A stretch of DNA of 5,033 nucleotides from a bacterium UBA4883 (lineage in GTDB: Bacteria > Bacillota > Clostridia > Oscillospirales > Acutalibacteraceae): contig DHDF01000008.1 of assembly GCA_002399225.1 (NCBI GenBank), positions 1 through 5,033 on the forward strand. Direction: 5' to 3'. The number at the start of each line of letters is the position of its first letter. The first letter of the stretch is position 1. Under the pieces are notes generated by a model. It worked only from the letters and a program-made list of their open reading frames with translations, was not told the DNA's origin and made no database searches. Position numbers and translations under genes: made by a program. Positions 1 to 5,033 of this stretch are shown in pieces.

Positions 1-555
1 GTTTTTGTAGTGCCGGGCCCCAGCGCCGTTGTCTCCGCGCTGGCTGTTTCCGGGCTGCCGACCGGGCGTTTCACTTTTGAGGGGTTTCTCAGCGTTTCTC
101 ACAAAAGCCGCCGGGAACACCTGGAACAGCTGAAAGCGGAACATCGCACCATGGTGTTCTATGAGGCGCCGCACAAGCTGGCCGCCACTTTGGCGGACAT
201 GGCCGCCGCCTGGGGCGGCGAACGGCGAATCGTCTTGGTTCGTGAGATGACCAAAATTCATGAAGAAGTCCTGCGCACCACGCTCGCACAGGCGGCGGAA
301 CATTACGCGGGGGAACCCGCCAGAGGGGAATTCGTCCTTGTGATTGAAGGCGCGCCGGAATCGGAGCCGAAAGAATCTTCCGCCGAAGAAGCATTGAACC
401 TGGCGCGGGAGTATCTGACCCGGGGACTTTCGGCCGCTGCCGCCGCAAAGCGGGCCGCCGCCGAGACCGGGCGGCGGAAAAACGAATTGTACCGCGCGCT
501 GACGCACGGGCCGGACGGCACCGGAAAGGAATCTTCCGCCGGGCAGGAAAAATAA
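1..555 (+). CDS. rsmI: RsmI, 16S rRNA (cytidine-2'-O)-methyltransferase, 3' part (5' end outside window)
   Basis: This is the C-terminal 184 residues of RsmI, the SAM-dependent tetrapyrrole-methylase-fold enzyme that 2'-O-methylates C1402 in the decoding centre of 16S rRNA. The reading frame is open from base 1, so the start codon lies upstream. Visible family motifs, in order, are VPGPSAVVSAL and SGLPTGRFTFEGFL near the edge, then RTMVFYEAPHKL, then REMTKIHEEV, then ARGEFVLVIEG. The C-terminal helical segment AKRAAAETGRRKNELYRAL matches the small HTH-like tail of RsmI, so the 3' end is intact. The family is usually about 280 residues, so roughly 100 are missing to the left. The last 20 residues are hydrophilic and low in complexity. 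The gene converges on padR with only 34 bp between the stop codons and no convincing hairpin between them. Identification is firm from the motifs. Confidence 0.95.
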   Translation, partial: VFVVPGPSAVVSALAVSGLPTGRFTFEGFLSVSHKSRREHLEQLKAEHRTMVFYEAPHKLAATLADMAAAWGGERRIVLVREMTKIHEEVLRTTLAQAAEHYAGEPARGEFVLVIEGAPESEPKESSAEEALNLAREYLTRGLSAAAAAKRAAAETGRRKNELYRALTHGPDGTGKESSAGQEK

Positions 556-589
556 TCAGAGCCTTCCCTCGAAAAAAGAGGAGCGGTAG

Positions 590-913
590 TCAGACGCCGT
601 CCGGCCGGATTTTCAGCCTTTCCACGGCGCTGCAAACAGCCTTCCACTCCGAAGCGGCCTGATCCAGCGCTTTTTCCCCCGCGGGAGTCAGCCGGTAATA
701 CTTTCTGGCGGGTCCGGGATGCAGGGTGTCAATGCGCACGCTTGCGCAGCCTGCGGCAGACAGGCGGCGCAGAACCGCATAAACGGTGCTGCGGTCAACC
801 GATGGAAACGCTTCGCCGATCGCTTTCAGAATATCATATCCATACTGTTCGCCCCGCGCCACCACAGACAGCACGCACATTTCCAGAACCCCGCGTTTCA
901 TCTGACCGTTCAC
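590..913 (-). CDS. PadR-family transcriptional repressor
   Basis: This is a small (107 aa) winged-helix regulator of the PadR family, predicted to be a cytoplasmic dimeric DNA-binding repressor. The start is taken as GTG at 913, because V-N-G-Q-M-K-R-G-V-L-E matches the usual PadR N-terminus (MNxQxKKGxLE). AGGAG-like bases (GCAGG/AGGCGG, 918-925) lie just upstream. An ATG at 901 is the alternative start. Visible elements are YGYDILKAI (residues 24-32), the recognition helix RSTVYAVLRRL (about 41-51), and the wing GPARKYYRLTPAGEKAL (67-83), followed by a short C-terminal dimerisation helix. The GTG overlaps the TGA of the upstream HAAS gene as GTGA, so the two are very likely co-transcribed and translationally coupled. 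No promoter of its own was seen. The likely target is the palindrome at 1732-1750 in the operon promoter, giving autoregulation. The ligand is unknown. Confidence 0.92.
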   Translation of the reverse strand: MNGQMKRGVLEMCVLSVVARGEQYGYDILKAIGEAFPSVDRSTVYAVLRRLSAAGCASVRIDTLHPGPARKYYRLTPAGEKALDQAASEWKAVCSAVERLKIRPDGV

Positions 914-1713
914 ACAGCCGCCTGCTTTCGACGGAGGTTCAGGCGGTGCAGCAGAAGGAACAGGGCCCACGCCGCCAGATTTGCCGCAGCGGCACCAAGA
1001 AAGCAGGACATAGCCTGCACTCCGCCGTCATAGGTTTCCGAGACGTTGGAAAGCGACGCCCACAGATTCAGGTACAGCGCAAAGAAGAACGTGTCTGCAA
1101 GCAGCCGGTGCCGGGCCGCCCGGCATCCGCGTGCGGCGGAAAGAAATGAAAGCATACCGGAACCCGCGAGAAGTGCGGGTCCGGCCTCCAGGCACATGCC
1201 GGCAGCAAAAATCAGACTGGATGGAACGCCGCGATCCAGCCGCAGAACCAGCGTAACCGTAACCGCCGCGCCGGCTGCCAGTAAAGCAAAAAGGACCGCC
1301 TGCGCCCGGACGGCCCAGCGGCGATGCCATTTCTCCTTTGCACCCGGCCATTCCGAAACGGCGGCCTGCGCAAACAGTGCCAGCGCTGCGGCAATCCCTA
1401 TGCTTCTTTGCGGCTCCGGATTGCGCAAATTCCAAAACGAGGCCGCACACAGGGTGCCGAAAATCAGCATCACCACTGTAAATCCGACGGCCTTTCCGGG
1501 TCCGCCGCCCCGCTGCCTTTCTTCCTCCAAAATTCGGTCGGCCGCCTGGTCCGGCGGTCCGAATTCCGCACTGATCTCTTCTTCACTTTTCCCTTCTGAC
1601 CGTCCCGCCGCAAAAAAGCCTTCATAATCCTGTAAAATTTCGCGGATCTGCGCCTGCGTTCGCTTCCCCCGCAACATCCGCGACAATGCAGTCAAATAGC
1701 TTTTTTTGTCCAT
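910..1713 (-). CDS. HAAS-domain (DUF1700-type) multi-pass membrane protein
   Basis: This 267-residue protein has an N-terminal cytoplasmic HAAS/DUF1700-type helical domain (about residues 1-70). Its signature is a DYEGFFAAGRSEGKSEEEI stretch followed by FGPPDQAADRIL, in the usual D-Y-E-x-x-F, G-K-S-E-E-E-I and G-x-P pattern. About six hydrophobic segments follow, near residues 75-94, 105-119, 133-157, 166-192, 203-222 and 234-257, and the C-terminus is basic. Proteins of this kind are commonly encoded beside PadR regulators in Firmicutes and are thought to act with them in envelope-related control; the biochemical role is unknown. The ATG at 1713 is preferred because AGAAGGG ends 6 nt upstream. 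The ATG at 1719 sits right against that Shine-Dalgarno site. This is the first gene of the operon, whereas PadR is more often first. It is expressed from the promoter at 1753-1781, with a palindromic operator at the transcription start. Confidence 0.85.
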   Translation of the reverse strand: MDKKSYLTALSRMLRGKRTQAQIREILQDYEGFFAAGRSEGKSEEEISAEFGPPDQAADRILEEERQRGGGPGKAVGFTVVMLIFGTLCAASFWNLRNPEPQRSIGIAAALALFAQAAVSEWPGAKEKWHRRWAVRAQAVLFALLAAGAAVTVTLVLRLDRGVPSSLIFAAGMCLEAGPALLAGSGMLSFLSAARGCRAARHRLLADTFFFALYLNLWASLSNVSETYDGGVQAMSCFLGAAAANLAAWALFLLLHRLNLRRKQAAV

Positions 1714-1719
1714 GGTCAT

Positions 1720-1726
1720 CCCTTCT
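1720..1726 (-). promoter_or_regulatory. Shine-Dalgarno site of the HAAS gene
   Basis: AGAAGGG on the minus strand lies 6 nt before ATG 1713 but abuts ATG 1719. This spacing decides in favour of the downstream start. Confidence 0.7.
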
Positions 1727-1731
1727 TCTGT

Positions 1732-1750
1732 TAGTGATTATCAATCACTA
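1732..1750. promoter_or_regulatory. Perfect 19-bp palindrome, candidate PadR operator
   Basis: TAGTGATT-ATC-AATCACTA is a perfect 8+8 bp inverted repeat with a 3-bp centre. It begins 2 bp downstream of the minus-strand -10 (1753-1758) and covers the expected +1 (about 1746), so a bound dimer would block initiation of the HAAS-padR operon. PadR-type repressors bind dyad-symmetric sites and commonly repress their own operon. Assignment to this PadR is inferred from position and symmetry, not demonstrated. It is too short and too close to the start to be a terminator. Confidence 0.7.
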
Positions 1751-1752
1751 GC

Positions 1753-1781
1753 AGAATAGCATTTTTCCCACTCTCTGTCAA
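1753..1781 (-). promoter_or_regulatory. Sigma-A-type promoter of the HAAS-padR operon
   Basis: On the minus strand, a consensus -35 TTGACA (1776-1781) is followed by a 17-bp spacer and the -10 TATTCT (1753-1758). The predicted start near 1746 gives a leader of about 30 nt before the ATG at 1713. The consensus -35 and ideal spacing suggest strong transcription when the downstream palindrome is free. Confidence 0.8.
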
Positions 1782-1807
1782 TCGGGTGGACTTTTTTCTT
1801 TATGCCC

Positions 1808-1836
1808 TTTATAAGTTTGACGGTTTCCTTTATACT
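1808..1836 (+). promoter_or_regulatory. Possible promoter of the CLC gene
   Basis: A good -10 (TATACT, 1831-1836) has only a weak -35 (TTTATA, 1808-1813) at 17-bp spacing. A TTGACG at 1817-1822 is too close to this -10, but could pair with a poorer TAACAT at 1842-1847 with a 19-bp spacer. The promoter lies back to back with the HAAS-padR promoter. An 8-bp direct repeat, CCTTTATA (1806-1813 and 1827-1834, 21 bp apart), overlaps both putative elements. Confidence 0.45.
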
Positions 1837-1859
1837 GAAAATAACATAAGATCAATAAT

Positions 1860-1864
1860 AGGTG
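1860..1864 (+). promoter_or_regulatory. Shine-Dalgarno site of the CLC gene
   Basis: AGGTG ends 7 nt before ATG 1872 but only 1 nt before ATG 1866. It therefore supports the downstream start (MSFLEW) over MKMSFLEW. Confidence 0.6.
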
Positions 1865-1871
1865 AATGAAA

Positions 1872-3233
1872 ATGAGCTTTCTTGAATGGATTAGACAAAT
1901 TTGCAAAAAAAAGGCGGATGCAGAAAACGAAGGGCCGAACCACGGCGGCTGGGAGCGGCAGCTGGAAAAGTTCGCCGTCTGTGAATGCGGCCAGCCGAGC
2001 GATATGATCTCAAACTTTGGGGCTTTTTTTAAATGGGGAATGCTCTCTGTTTTAACCGGGGCTGTCGCCGGCGGGGCAGGCACCCTGTTTTATTTTTGTA
2101 TTCGATACGTTACTCAACTGCGCACCCTCCACGGCTGGCTGCTCTGGTTCCTGCCGCTGGGCGGCCTTGTCATCGTATTTCTCTATCGCCTCTGCAAGAT
2201 CACGGAACCGAAGGGAACCAACCTGGTGATTGAAGCGGTGCGCTCGCCGGAGCCGATTCCAACCCTGATGGCGCCGCTGATCTTTGTCGCAACGGCGATC
2301 ACGCATTTGTTCGGCGGCTCCGCAGGCCGCGAAGGGGCTGCGCTTCAGCTCGGCGGAAGCCTTGGGTACCGGATCGGAAGATTTTTTCATCTGGATGAAA
2401 AAGATCTGCATGTTATGACCATGTGCGGCATGGCCGCCTGTTTTTCCGCTCTGTTCGGAACGCCGCTGACTTCCACGCTGCTGGTGATGGAGGTCATCAC
2501 CGTCGGCGTCATGTACTATTCGGCGCTGGTGCCCTGCACCATCGCGTCAATTGTCGCGGCGGGCATCGCACAGTCTTTTCATGCCATTCCGACGCAGTTC
2601 GCCGTCACCGGCACCCCCGAAATCGGCATTCTTCCGCTGCTGAAGGTCTCTCTGCTCGGCATTCTCTGCGCGATTGTCAGTATTCTGTACTGCTTTGTCA
2701 TGCACGGTGCCGGGCTGCTTTACAAAAGATGGATTCCGAACCAGTACCTCCGCGCGGCCGTCGGCGGTGTTCTGGTGATCCTCTTGGCGCTCGTTTTCGG
2801 ACGGGATTACCTCGGCATGGGCGGCGATGTCATCGCTGCGGCGTTCCTCCACAGTGCACGCCCGGAAGCTTTTTTGCTGAAACTGATTTTCACCGCCCTA
2901 ACGCTCGGCGCGGGATTCCGCGGCGGCGAAATCGTTCCCGCTTTCTTCGTCGGCGCGACCTTCGGATCCTTTACCGGCTCCCTGATCGGCCTGACCCCGT
3001 CGTTCGGCGCTTCCATCGGCTTTATGTCGGTGTTCTGCGGGGTGACGAACTGCCCGCTGACCGCATTCGTCCTCAGCGTCGAGGTATTTGGAGAAAAGGG
3101 AATTCTCTATTATCTGCTGGCCGCCGGAATCAGTTATATGCTCTCCGGATACTCCAGCTTGTACAGCCAGCAGAAGATCCTCTATGCAAAGGACAAATCC
3201 CTGTATATTGGCGGAAACGATTCAAAAAACTGA
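1872..3233 (+). CDS. CLC-family anion channel/transporter (EriC-like, possible CLC-F subtype)
   Basis: This is a 453-residue polytopic inner-membrane protein of the CLC (voltage-gated chloride channel) family, which moves halide or other anions, often coupled to protons. Numbering is from ATG 1872; ATG 1866 would add two residues. A hydrophilic N-terminus of about 50 residues (with a C-E-C at 37-39) precedes the membrane core. The gating motif GGSAGREG (148-155) carries the external glutamate E154. The second pore motif GGEIVPAFFVGATFG (351-365) replaces the classic GxFxP. Near the C-terminus SSLYSQQ (428-434) holds the conserved central tyrosine (Y431). The classic GSGIP loop is replaced by GTNLV (115-119). 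The position aligned to the E. coli ClcA internal proton glutamate (E203) is V208. There are no C-terminal CBS domains, as in most bacterial CLCs. This pattern suggests an atypical, perhaps CLC-F (fluoride/proton) subgroup, but chloride or another anion is possible. The family call is sure; the substrate is not. It is transcribed alone, divergent from HAAS-padR, and ends at a strong terminator. Confidence 0.93.
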   Translation: MSFLEWIRQICKKKADAENEGPNHGGWERQLEKFAVCECGQPSDMISNFGAFFKWGMLSVLTGAVAGGAGTLFYFCIRYVTQLRTLHGWLLWFLPLGGLVIVFLYRLCKITEPKGTNLVIEAVRSPEPIPTLMAPLIFVATAITHLFGGSAGREGAALQLGGSLGYRIGRFFHLDEKDLHVMTMCGMAACFSALFGTPLTSTLLVMEVITVGVMYYSALVPCTIASIVAAGIAQSFHAIPTQFAVTGTPEIGILPLLKVSLLGILCAIVSILYCFVMHGAGLLYKRWIPNQYLRAAVGGVLVILLALVFGRDYLGMGGDVIAAAFLHSARPEAFLLKLIFTALTLGAGFRGGEIVPAFFVGATFGSFTGSLIGLTPSFGASIGFMSVFCGVTNCPLTAFVLSVEVFGEKGILYYLLAAGISYMLSGYSSLYSQQKILYAKDKSLYIGGNDSKN

Positions 3234-3236
3234 AAA

Positions 3237-3287
3237 CATAAAAGCAGGAGCGGGCCCCTTCCCCGGGGGCCCGCTCCTGCTTTTATG
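3237..3287. terminator. Bidirectional rho-independent terminator
   Basis: A perfect 22-bp inverted repeat (arms 3237-3258 and 3266-3287) encloses a 7-nt loop. The GC-rich core (GCAGGAGCGGGCCCC and its complement) is flanked by AAAA on the left and TTTT on the right, so both strands give a hairpin followed by a short U-run. It starts 4 bp after the CLC stop codon and ends 15 bp before the convergent regulator's stop codon. It can therefore end transcription from both sides. Confidence 0.92.
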
Positions 3288-3301
3288 CCTGAAAGACATT
3301 T

Positions 3302-4498
3302 TCACTCCAGAATGGATGTAATCTTTGTGGTGATCTGCACGGCGCTTTTGCGGTATTCATACCGAAACTTCCGCATCACCCGCTGCACGACGCCCTGCGC
3401 GGTTTCGGCCGTGACGGTTTGCAGCATGGCAATGTACTGCGTCGCGCTGCATGAAGCCACCGTATCTCCCCTTCTCATGCTGGTCAGAATCGCGCTTCTC
3501 AGCTTTTCCGAGGCGGCCCGCAACGCTTCCGGCTTCAGGATCTTTCCATTTTCCCCGCTAACGGTAAAAAGGATTAAAAAAATCGACAGACCTGTTCGCG
3601 GCATCATGCGCACCTGGGAACGGTAGAGGCATTTAAACATGTCGTAGTCGCAGTAAAAAGCCCCTTTCATCATTGTTTTCTCCCGAAGATCGTTCTGGAT
3701 GGTTCCCAGATCCGTCTGTAGCCGGCCGCTTTCCGGAATCCCGCTGAAATATGGCCGGAAAAGCCCGCTGAGATCCACGCCGAACTCTTGATAAAACACT
3801 TTAACGGTCTGGTTATAATAGTCGAACGCCATGCCCTTCTGCCCTATATTGGAATAGGCCTGCAGCAGGAGAATATGGAAGGGTTCCTCATAGGGAAACA
3901 GACGGAGCGCACTCTGGCAAACGGGGATCATTTCCTCGAAACGCCCCTGCGCTGCCAGCAGTCTGCATAAACCGCAGACACAGCGGCTGTAAATTTTCGC
4001 GTAGCGCTCATTCTGCAAAATAACCCACGTGCTGTAAGAGGATTTTGGTAGAAATTCTCCCTGATAAAGCCTGACCGCTTTCTGATACCATCGGATGCGT
4101 TTTTCTTCTGAAGCCCTTGTGGAAAACGCCTTGTCTGCGCACCGGAGGAACTGCTCGGCGTCTACCCAGCAGGCATATTGATTGTTCCACGCATAGGTCC
4201 CATTTAAAAAGATGATAAACTGGGACTGATCCCCCGAGAGATCCCGCAGCAGGGCGCGTGCGCGGTAAACCAGATTTTTCAGGGCGTTTTCCGGATCTCC
4301 GCATTCACGGCCGTCCCAGATATTCTGCAGAAGCTGATTGATTGACGACGGATGATTCCGACGTGCCACCAGGTACTGAATCAACATCCAGACACGCTTG
4401 GTGCGGCCTTTTAGATTTGTCAGAGTATTCCCGTTAATGGTGATCGAAAATTCGCCGAACATTTGGATTCCAATCTTTGCACTTTGCTTGGAATGCAA
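3302..4498 (-). CDS. Winged-helix/BTAD transcriptional regulator with a degenerate GGDEF-like C-terminus
   Basis: This is a 398-residue cytoplasmic regulator with a SARP/AfsR-type front half. Residues about 8-102 form an OmpR-type winged helix (IQMFGEFSITINGNTL at 11-26; recognition helix about 69-87, NALKNLVYRARALLRDL). Residues about 108-250 form a BTAD/TPR-like helical domain (WVDAEQFLRCADKA at 111-124, YQGEFLP at 145-151, EEPFHILLLQAYSNIGQKGMA at 204-224 region, EFGVDLS at 238-244). Residues about 278-398 resemble a GGDEF fold. There RRGDTVASCSATQYIAML (342-359) aligns with the usual R-x-D-x-x-A-R-Y-G-G-D-E-F-x-x-L-L pattern, but the catalytic GGDEF reads SATQY, so diguanylate cyclase activity is not expected. 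The start is TTG 4498: an in-frame TAG lies two codons upstream, GGGAG lies 10 nt upstream, and the first ATG (4462) would cut into the winged helix. Target genes are unknown. It has its own promoter downstream of nrdG. Confidence 0.85.
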   Translation of the reverse strand: MHSKQSAKIGIQMFGEFSITINGNTLTNLKGRTKRVWMLIQYLVARRNHPSSINQLLQNIWDGRECGDPENALKNLVYRARALLRDLSGDQSQFIIFLNGTYAWNNQYACWVDAEQFLRCADKAFSTRASEEKRIRWYQKAVRLYQGEFLPKSSYSTWVILQNERYAKIYSRCVCGLCRLLAAQGRFEEMIPVCQSALRLFPYEEPFHILLLQAYSNIGQKGMAFDYYNQTVKVFYQEFGVDLSGLFRPYFSGIPESGRLQTDLGTIQNDLREKTMMKGAFYCDYDMFKCLYRSQVRMMPRTGLSIFLILFTVSGENGKILKPEALRAASEKLRSAILTSMRRGDTVASCSATQYIAMLQTVTAETAQGVVQRVMRKFRYEYRKSAVQITTKITSILE

Positions 4499-4531
4499 AA
4501 TCTATCCGCTCCCATCCGAAATTCTGACTTA

Positions 4532-4560
4532 ATTCTATCATAAAATAAACTAATTGACAA
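4532..4560 (-). promoter_or_regulatory. Extended -10 promoter of the BTAD regulator
   Basis: On the minus strand, TTGTCA (4555-4560) is followed by a 17-bp spacer and TAGAAT (4532-4537). A TG one base before the -10 makes it an extended -10. The expected start near 4525 gives a leader of about 27 nt to the TTG start at 4498. The regulator can therefore be transcribed independently of nrdG, although no clear terminator separates the two genes and read-through is possible. Confidence 0.75.
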
Positions 4561-4591
4561 GAAAATTTGGTAAACTCTACTCAAAACCTTT

Positions 4592-5033
4592 TCAGGGTTC
4601 CAACGGGAATTCGTCCGTTTCCTCTAGGTCTTCCAGAACGACCTTATGCAGACGCCTGGTCTCACAAAGGTTGATCACGCGCTGATTCCGGCTGCCGCGA
4701 AAGTGCAGCGTAAGGTCTTTCTGTTCCTGAAGGAACGGCCCGTCCACCAGGATATCCGTCTGCTCCAGCAATGCGTCCACCTCCGGGCGGTGCAGGTCCA
4801 GAAGCTCTTCATACAGGTATCCGGTGTAAGTCGTCACATCCAGCCCGCGCTCATGCACCATGCGGCCCAGTTCTGCAAGCGGCCCCGGCTGACAGAAGGG
4901 TTCTCCGCCGCTGAAGGTGACGCCTTTGAGCAGCGGATTTTTGCAGATCCGGCGGAACAGGCTGTCGACCGTCATCGGGGTGCCGCCCTCAAACGGATGC
5001 GTCTGAGGGTTGTGGCATCCCGGGCAGCGGTGC
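4592..5033 (-). CDS. nrdG: NrdG, anaerobic ribonucleoside-triphosphate reductase activating protein (5' end outside window)
   Basis: These are the C-terminal 146 residues of NrdG, the radical-SAM activase that uses a 4Fe-4S cluster and SAM to install the glycyl radical on the class III ribonucleotide reductase NrdD, supplying dNTPs without oxygen. The frame is open to the right window edge. The first visible residues are HRCPGCHNPQTHPFEGG, containing the last two cysteines of the CxxxCxxC cluster motif; the first cysteine should lie just outside. Next come the SAM-binding TFSGGEPF (visible residues 39-46), then TDILVDGPFLQEQKDL and LHFRGSRNQRVINL, which are characteristic of NrdG rather than of pyruvate formate-lyase activase. 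An internal ATG at 4975 is not the true start, since it would lose the cluster cysteines. nrdD would be expected upstream, to the right. The gene ends 93 bp before the BTAD regulator start. Confidence 0.95.
   Translation of the reverse strand, partial: HRCPGCHNPQTHPFEGGTPMTVDSLFRRICKNPLLKGVTFSGGEPFCQPGPLAELGRMVHERGLDVTTYTGYLYEELLDLHRPEVDALLEQTDILVDGPFLQEQKDLTLHFRGSRNQRVINLCETRRLHKVVLEDLEETDEFPLEP

Noticed and set aside
556..589. Small hairpin CCTC-GAAAAAA-GAGG between rsmI and padR
   Set aside because: It has only a 4-bp stem and no T-run on the plus strand, which is too weak to call a terminator.
1046..1627. Plus-strand open frame of 193 codons antisense to the HAAS gene
   Set aside because: Its composition is typical of an antisense shadow in GC-rich DNA. 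The minus-strand frame has a HAAS motif, membrane helices, a promoter and a Shine-Dalgarno site.
1782..1871. Possible fluoride (crcB) riboswitch before the CLC gene
   Set aside because: I looked for the GG-rich start, pseudoknot partners and the conserved CTGAT-like segment. The leader is AT-rich and short, with no such structure.
2423..3241. Long plus-strand open frame inside the CLC gene (272 codons)
   Set aside because: It is very rich in Arg and His and has no recognisable motif. It is a shifted-frame shadow of the CLC gene, whose own frame carries all family motifs.
4554..4576. TTGACA on the plus strand followed by TAAACT
   Set aside because: The spacing is 11 bp, too short for a sigma-A promoter, and no plus-strand gene follows. 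The same bases serve the minus-strand -35.
1..5033. CRISPR arrays, tRNAs, insertion sequences, att sites
   Set aside because: No regularly spaced repeats, cloverleaf-like segments, transposase or integrase motifs, or flanking repeats were seen.

Overview
The window looks like an ordinary chromosomal segment of an anaerobic, fairly GC-rich Clostridia-type Firmicute, probably Oscillospirales/Ruminococcaceae-like. This is inferred from three things. It carries an oxygen-sensitive class III ribonucleotide reductase activase (nrdG). It has a PadR plus HAAS/DUF1700 membrane-protein pair. It has a winged-helix/BTAD regulator whose C-terminal domain looks like a worn-out GGDEF. The promoters are AT-rich and sigma-A-like, with Firmicute-type Shine-Dalgarno sites, set in GC-rich coding sequence. 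No mobile element, tRNA, rRNA or CRISPR array is visible.

Layout from left to right. (1) The 3' part of rsmI (16S rRNA 2'-O-methyltransferase) runs off the left edge on the plus strand. (2) A two-gene minus-strand operon follows: a HAAS/DUF1700 multi-pass membrane protein first, then a PadR repressor, joined by a GTGA stop/start overlap. It has a clear promoter (TTGACA, 17 bp, TATTCT). A perfect 19-bp palindrome lies just downstream of the -10 and covers the expected transcription start, so the operon is probably autorepressed by its own PadR. (3) A divergent plus-strand gene encodes a CLC-family anion channel or transporter. It keeps the gating glutamate but has lost the usual GSGIP motif and the internal proton-path glutamate, a pattern that raises the possibility of a CLC-F-type (fluoride) subfamily member. 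(4) A perfect 22-bp inverted repeat forms a bidirectional terminator between this gene and the convergent gene to its right. (5) A minus-strand winged-helix/BTAD regulator has its own extended -10 promoter and a TTG start. (6) The 3' part of nrdG runs off the right edge on the minus strand.

The genes do not form one pathway. The only tight functional unit is the HAAS-PadR operon. The CLC gene shares its 146-bp intergenic region, back to back. The most interesting items are the residue pattern of the CLC protein, the degenerate GGDEF-like domain fused to a BTAD activator, and the PadR palindrome placed on the start site. I found no convincing wholly new system.
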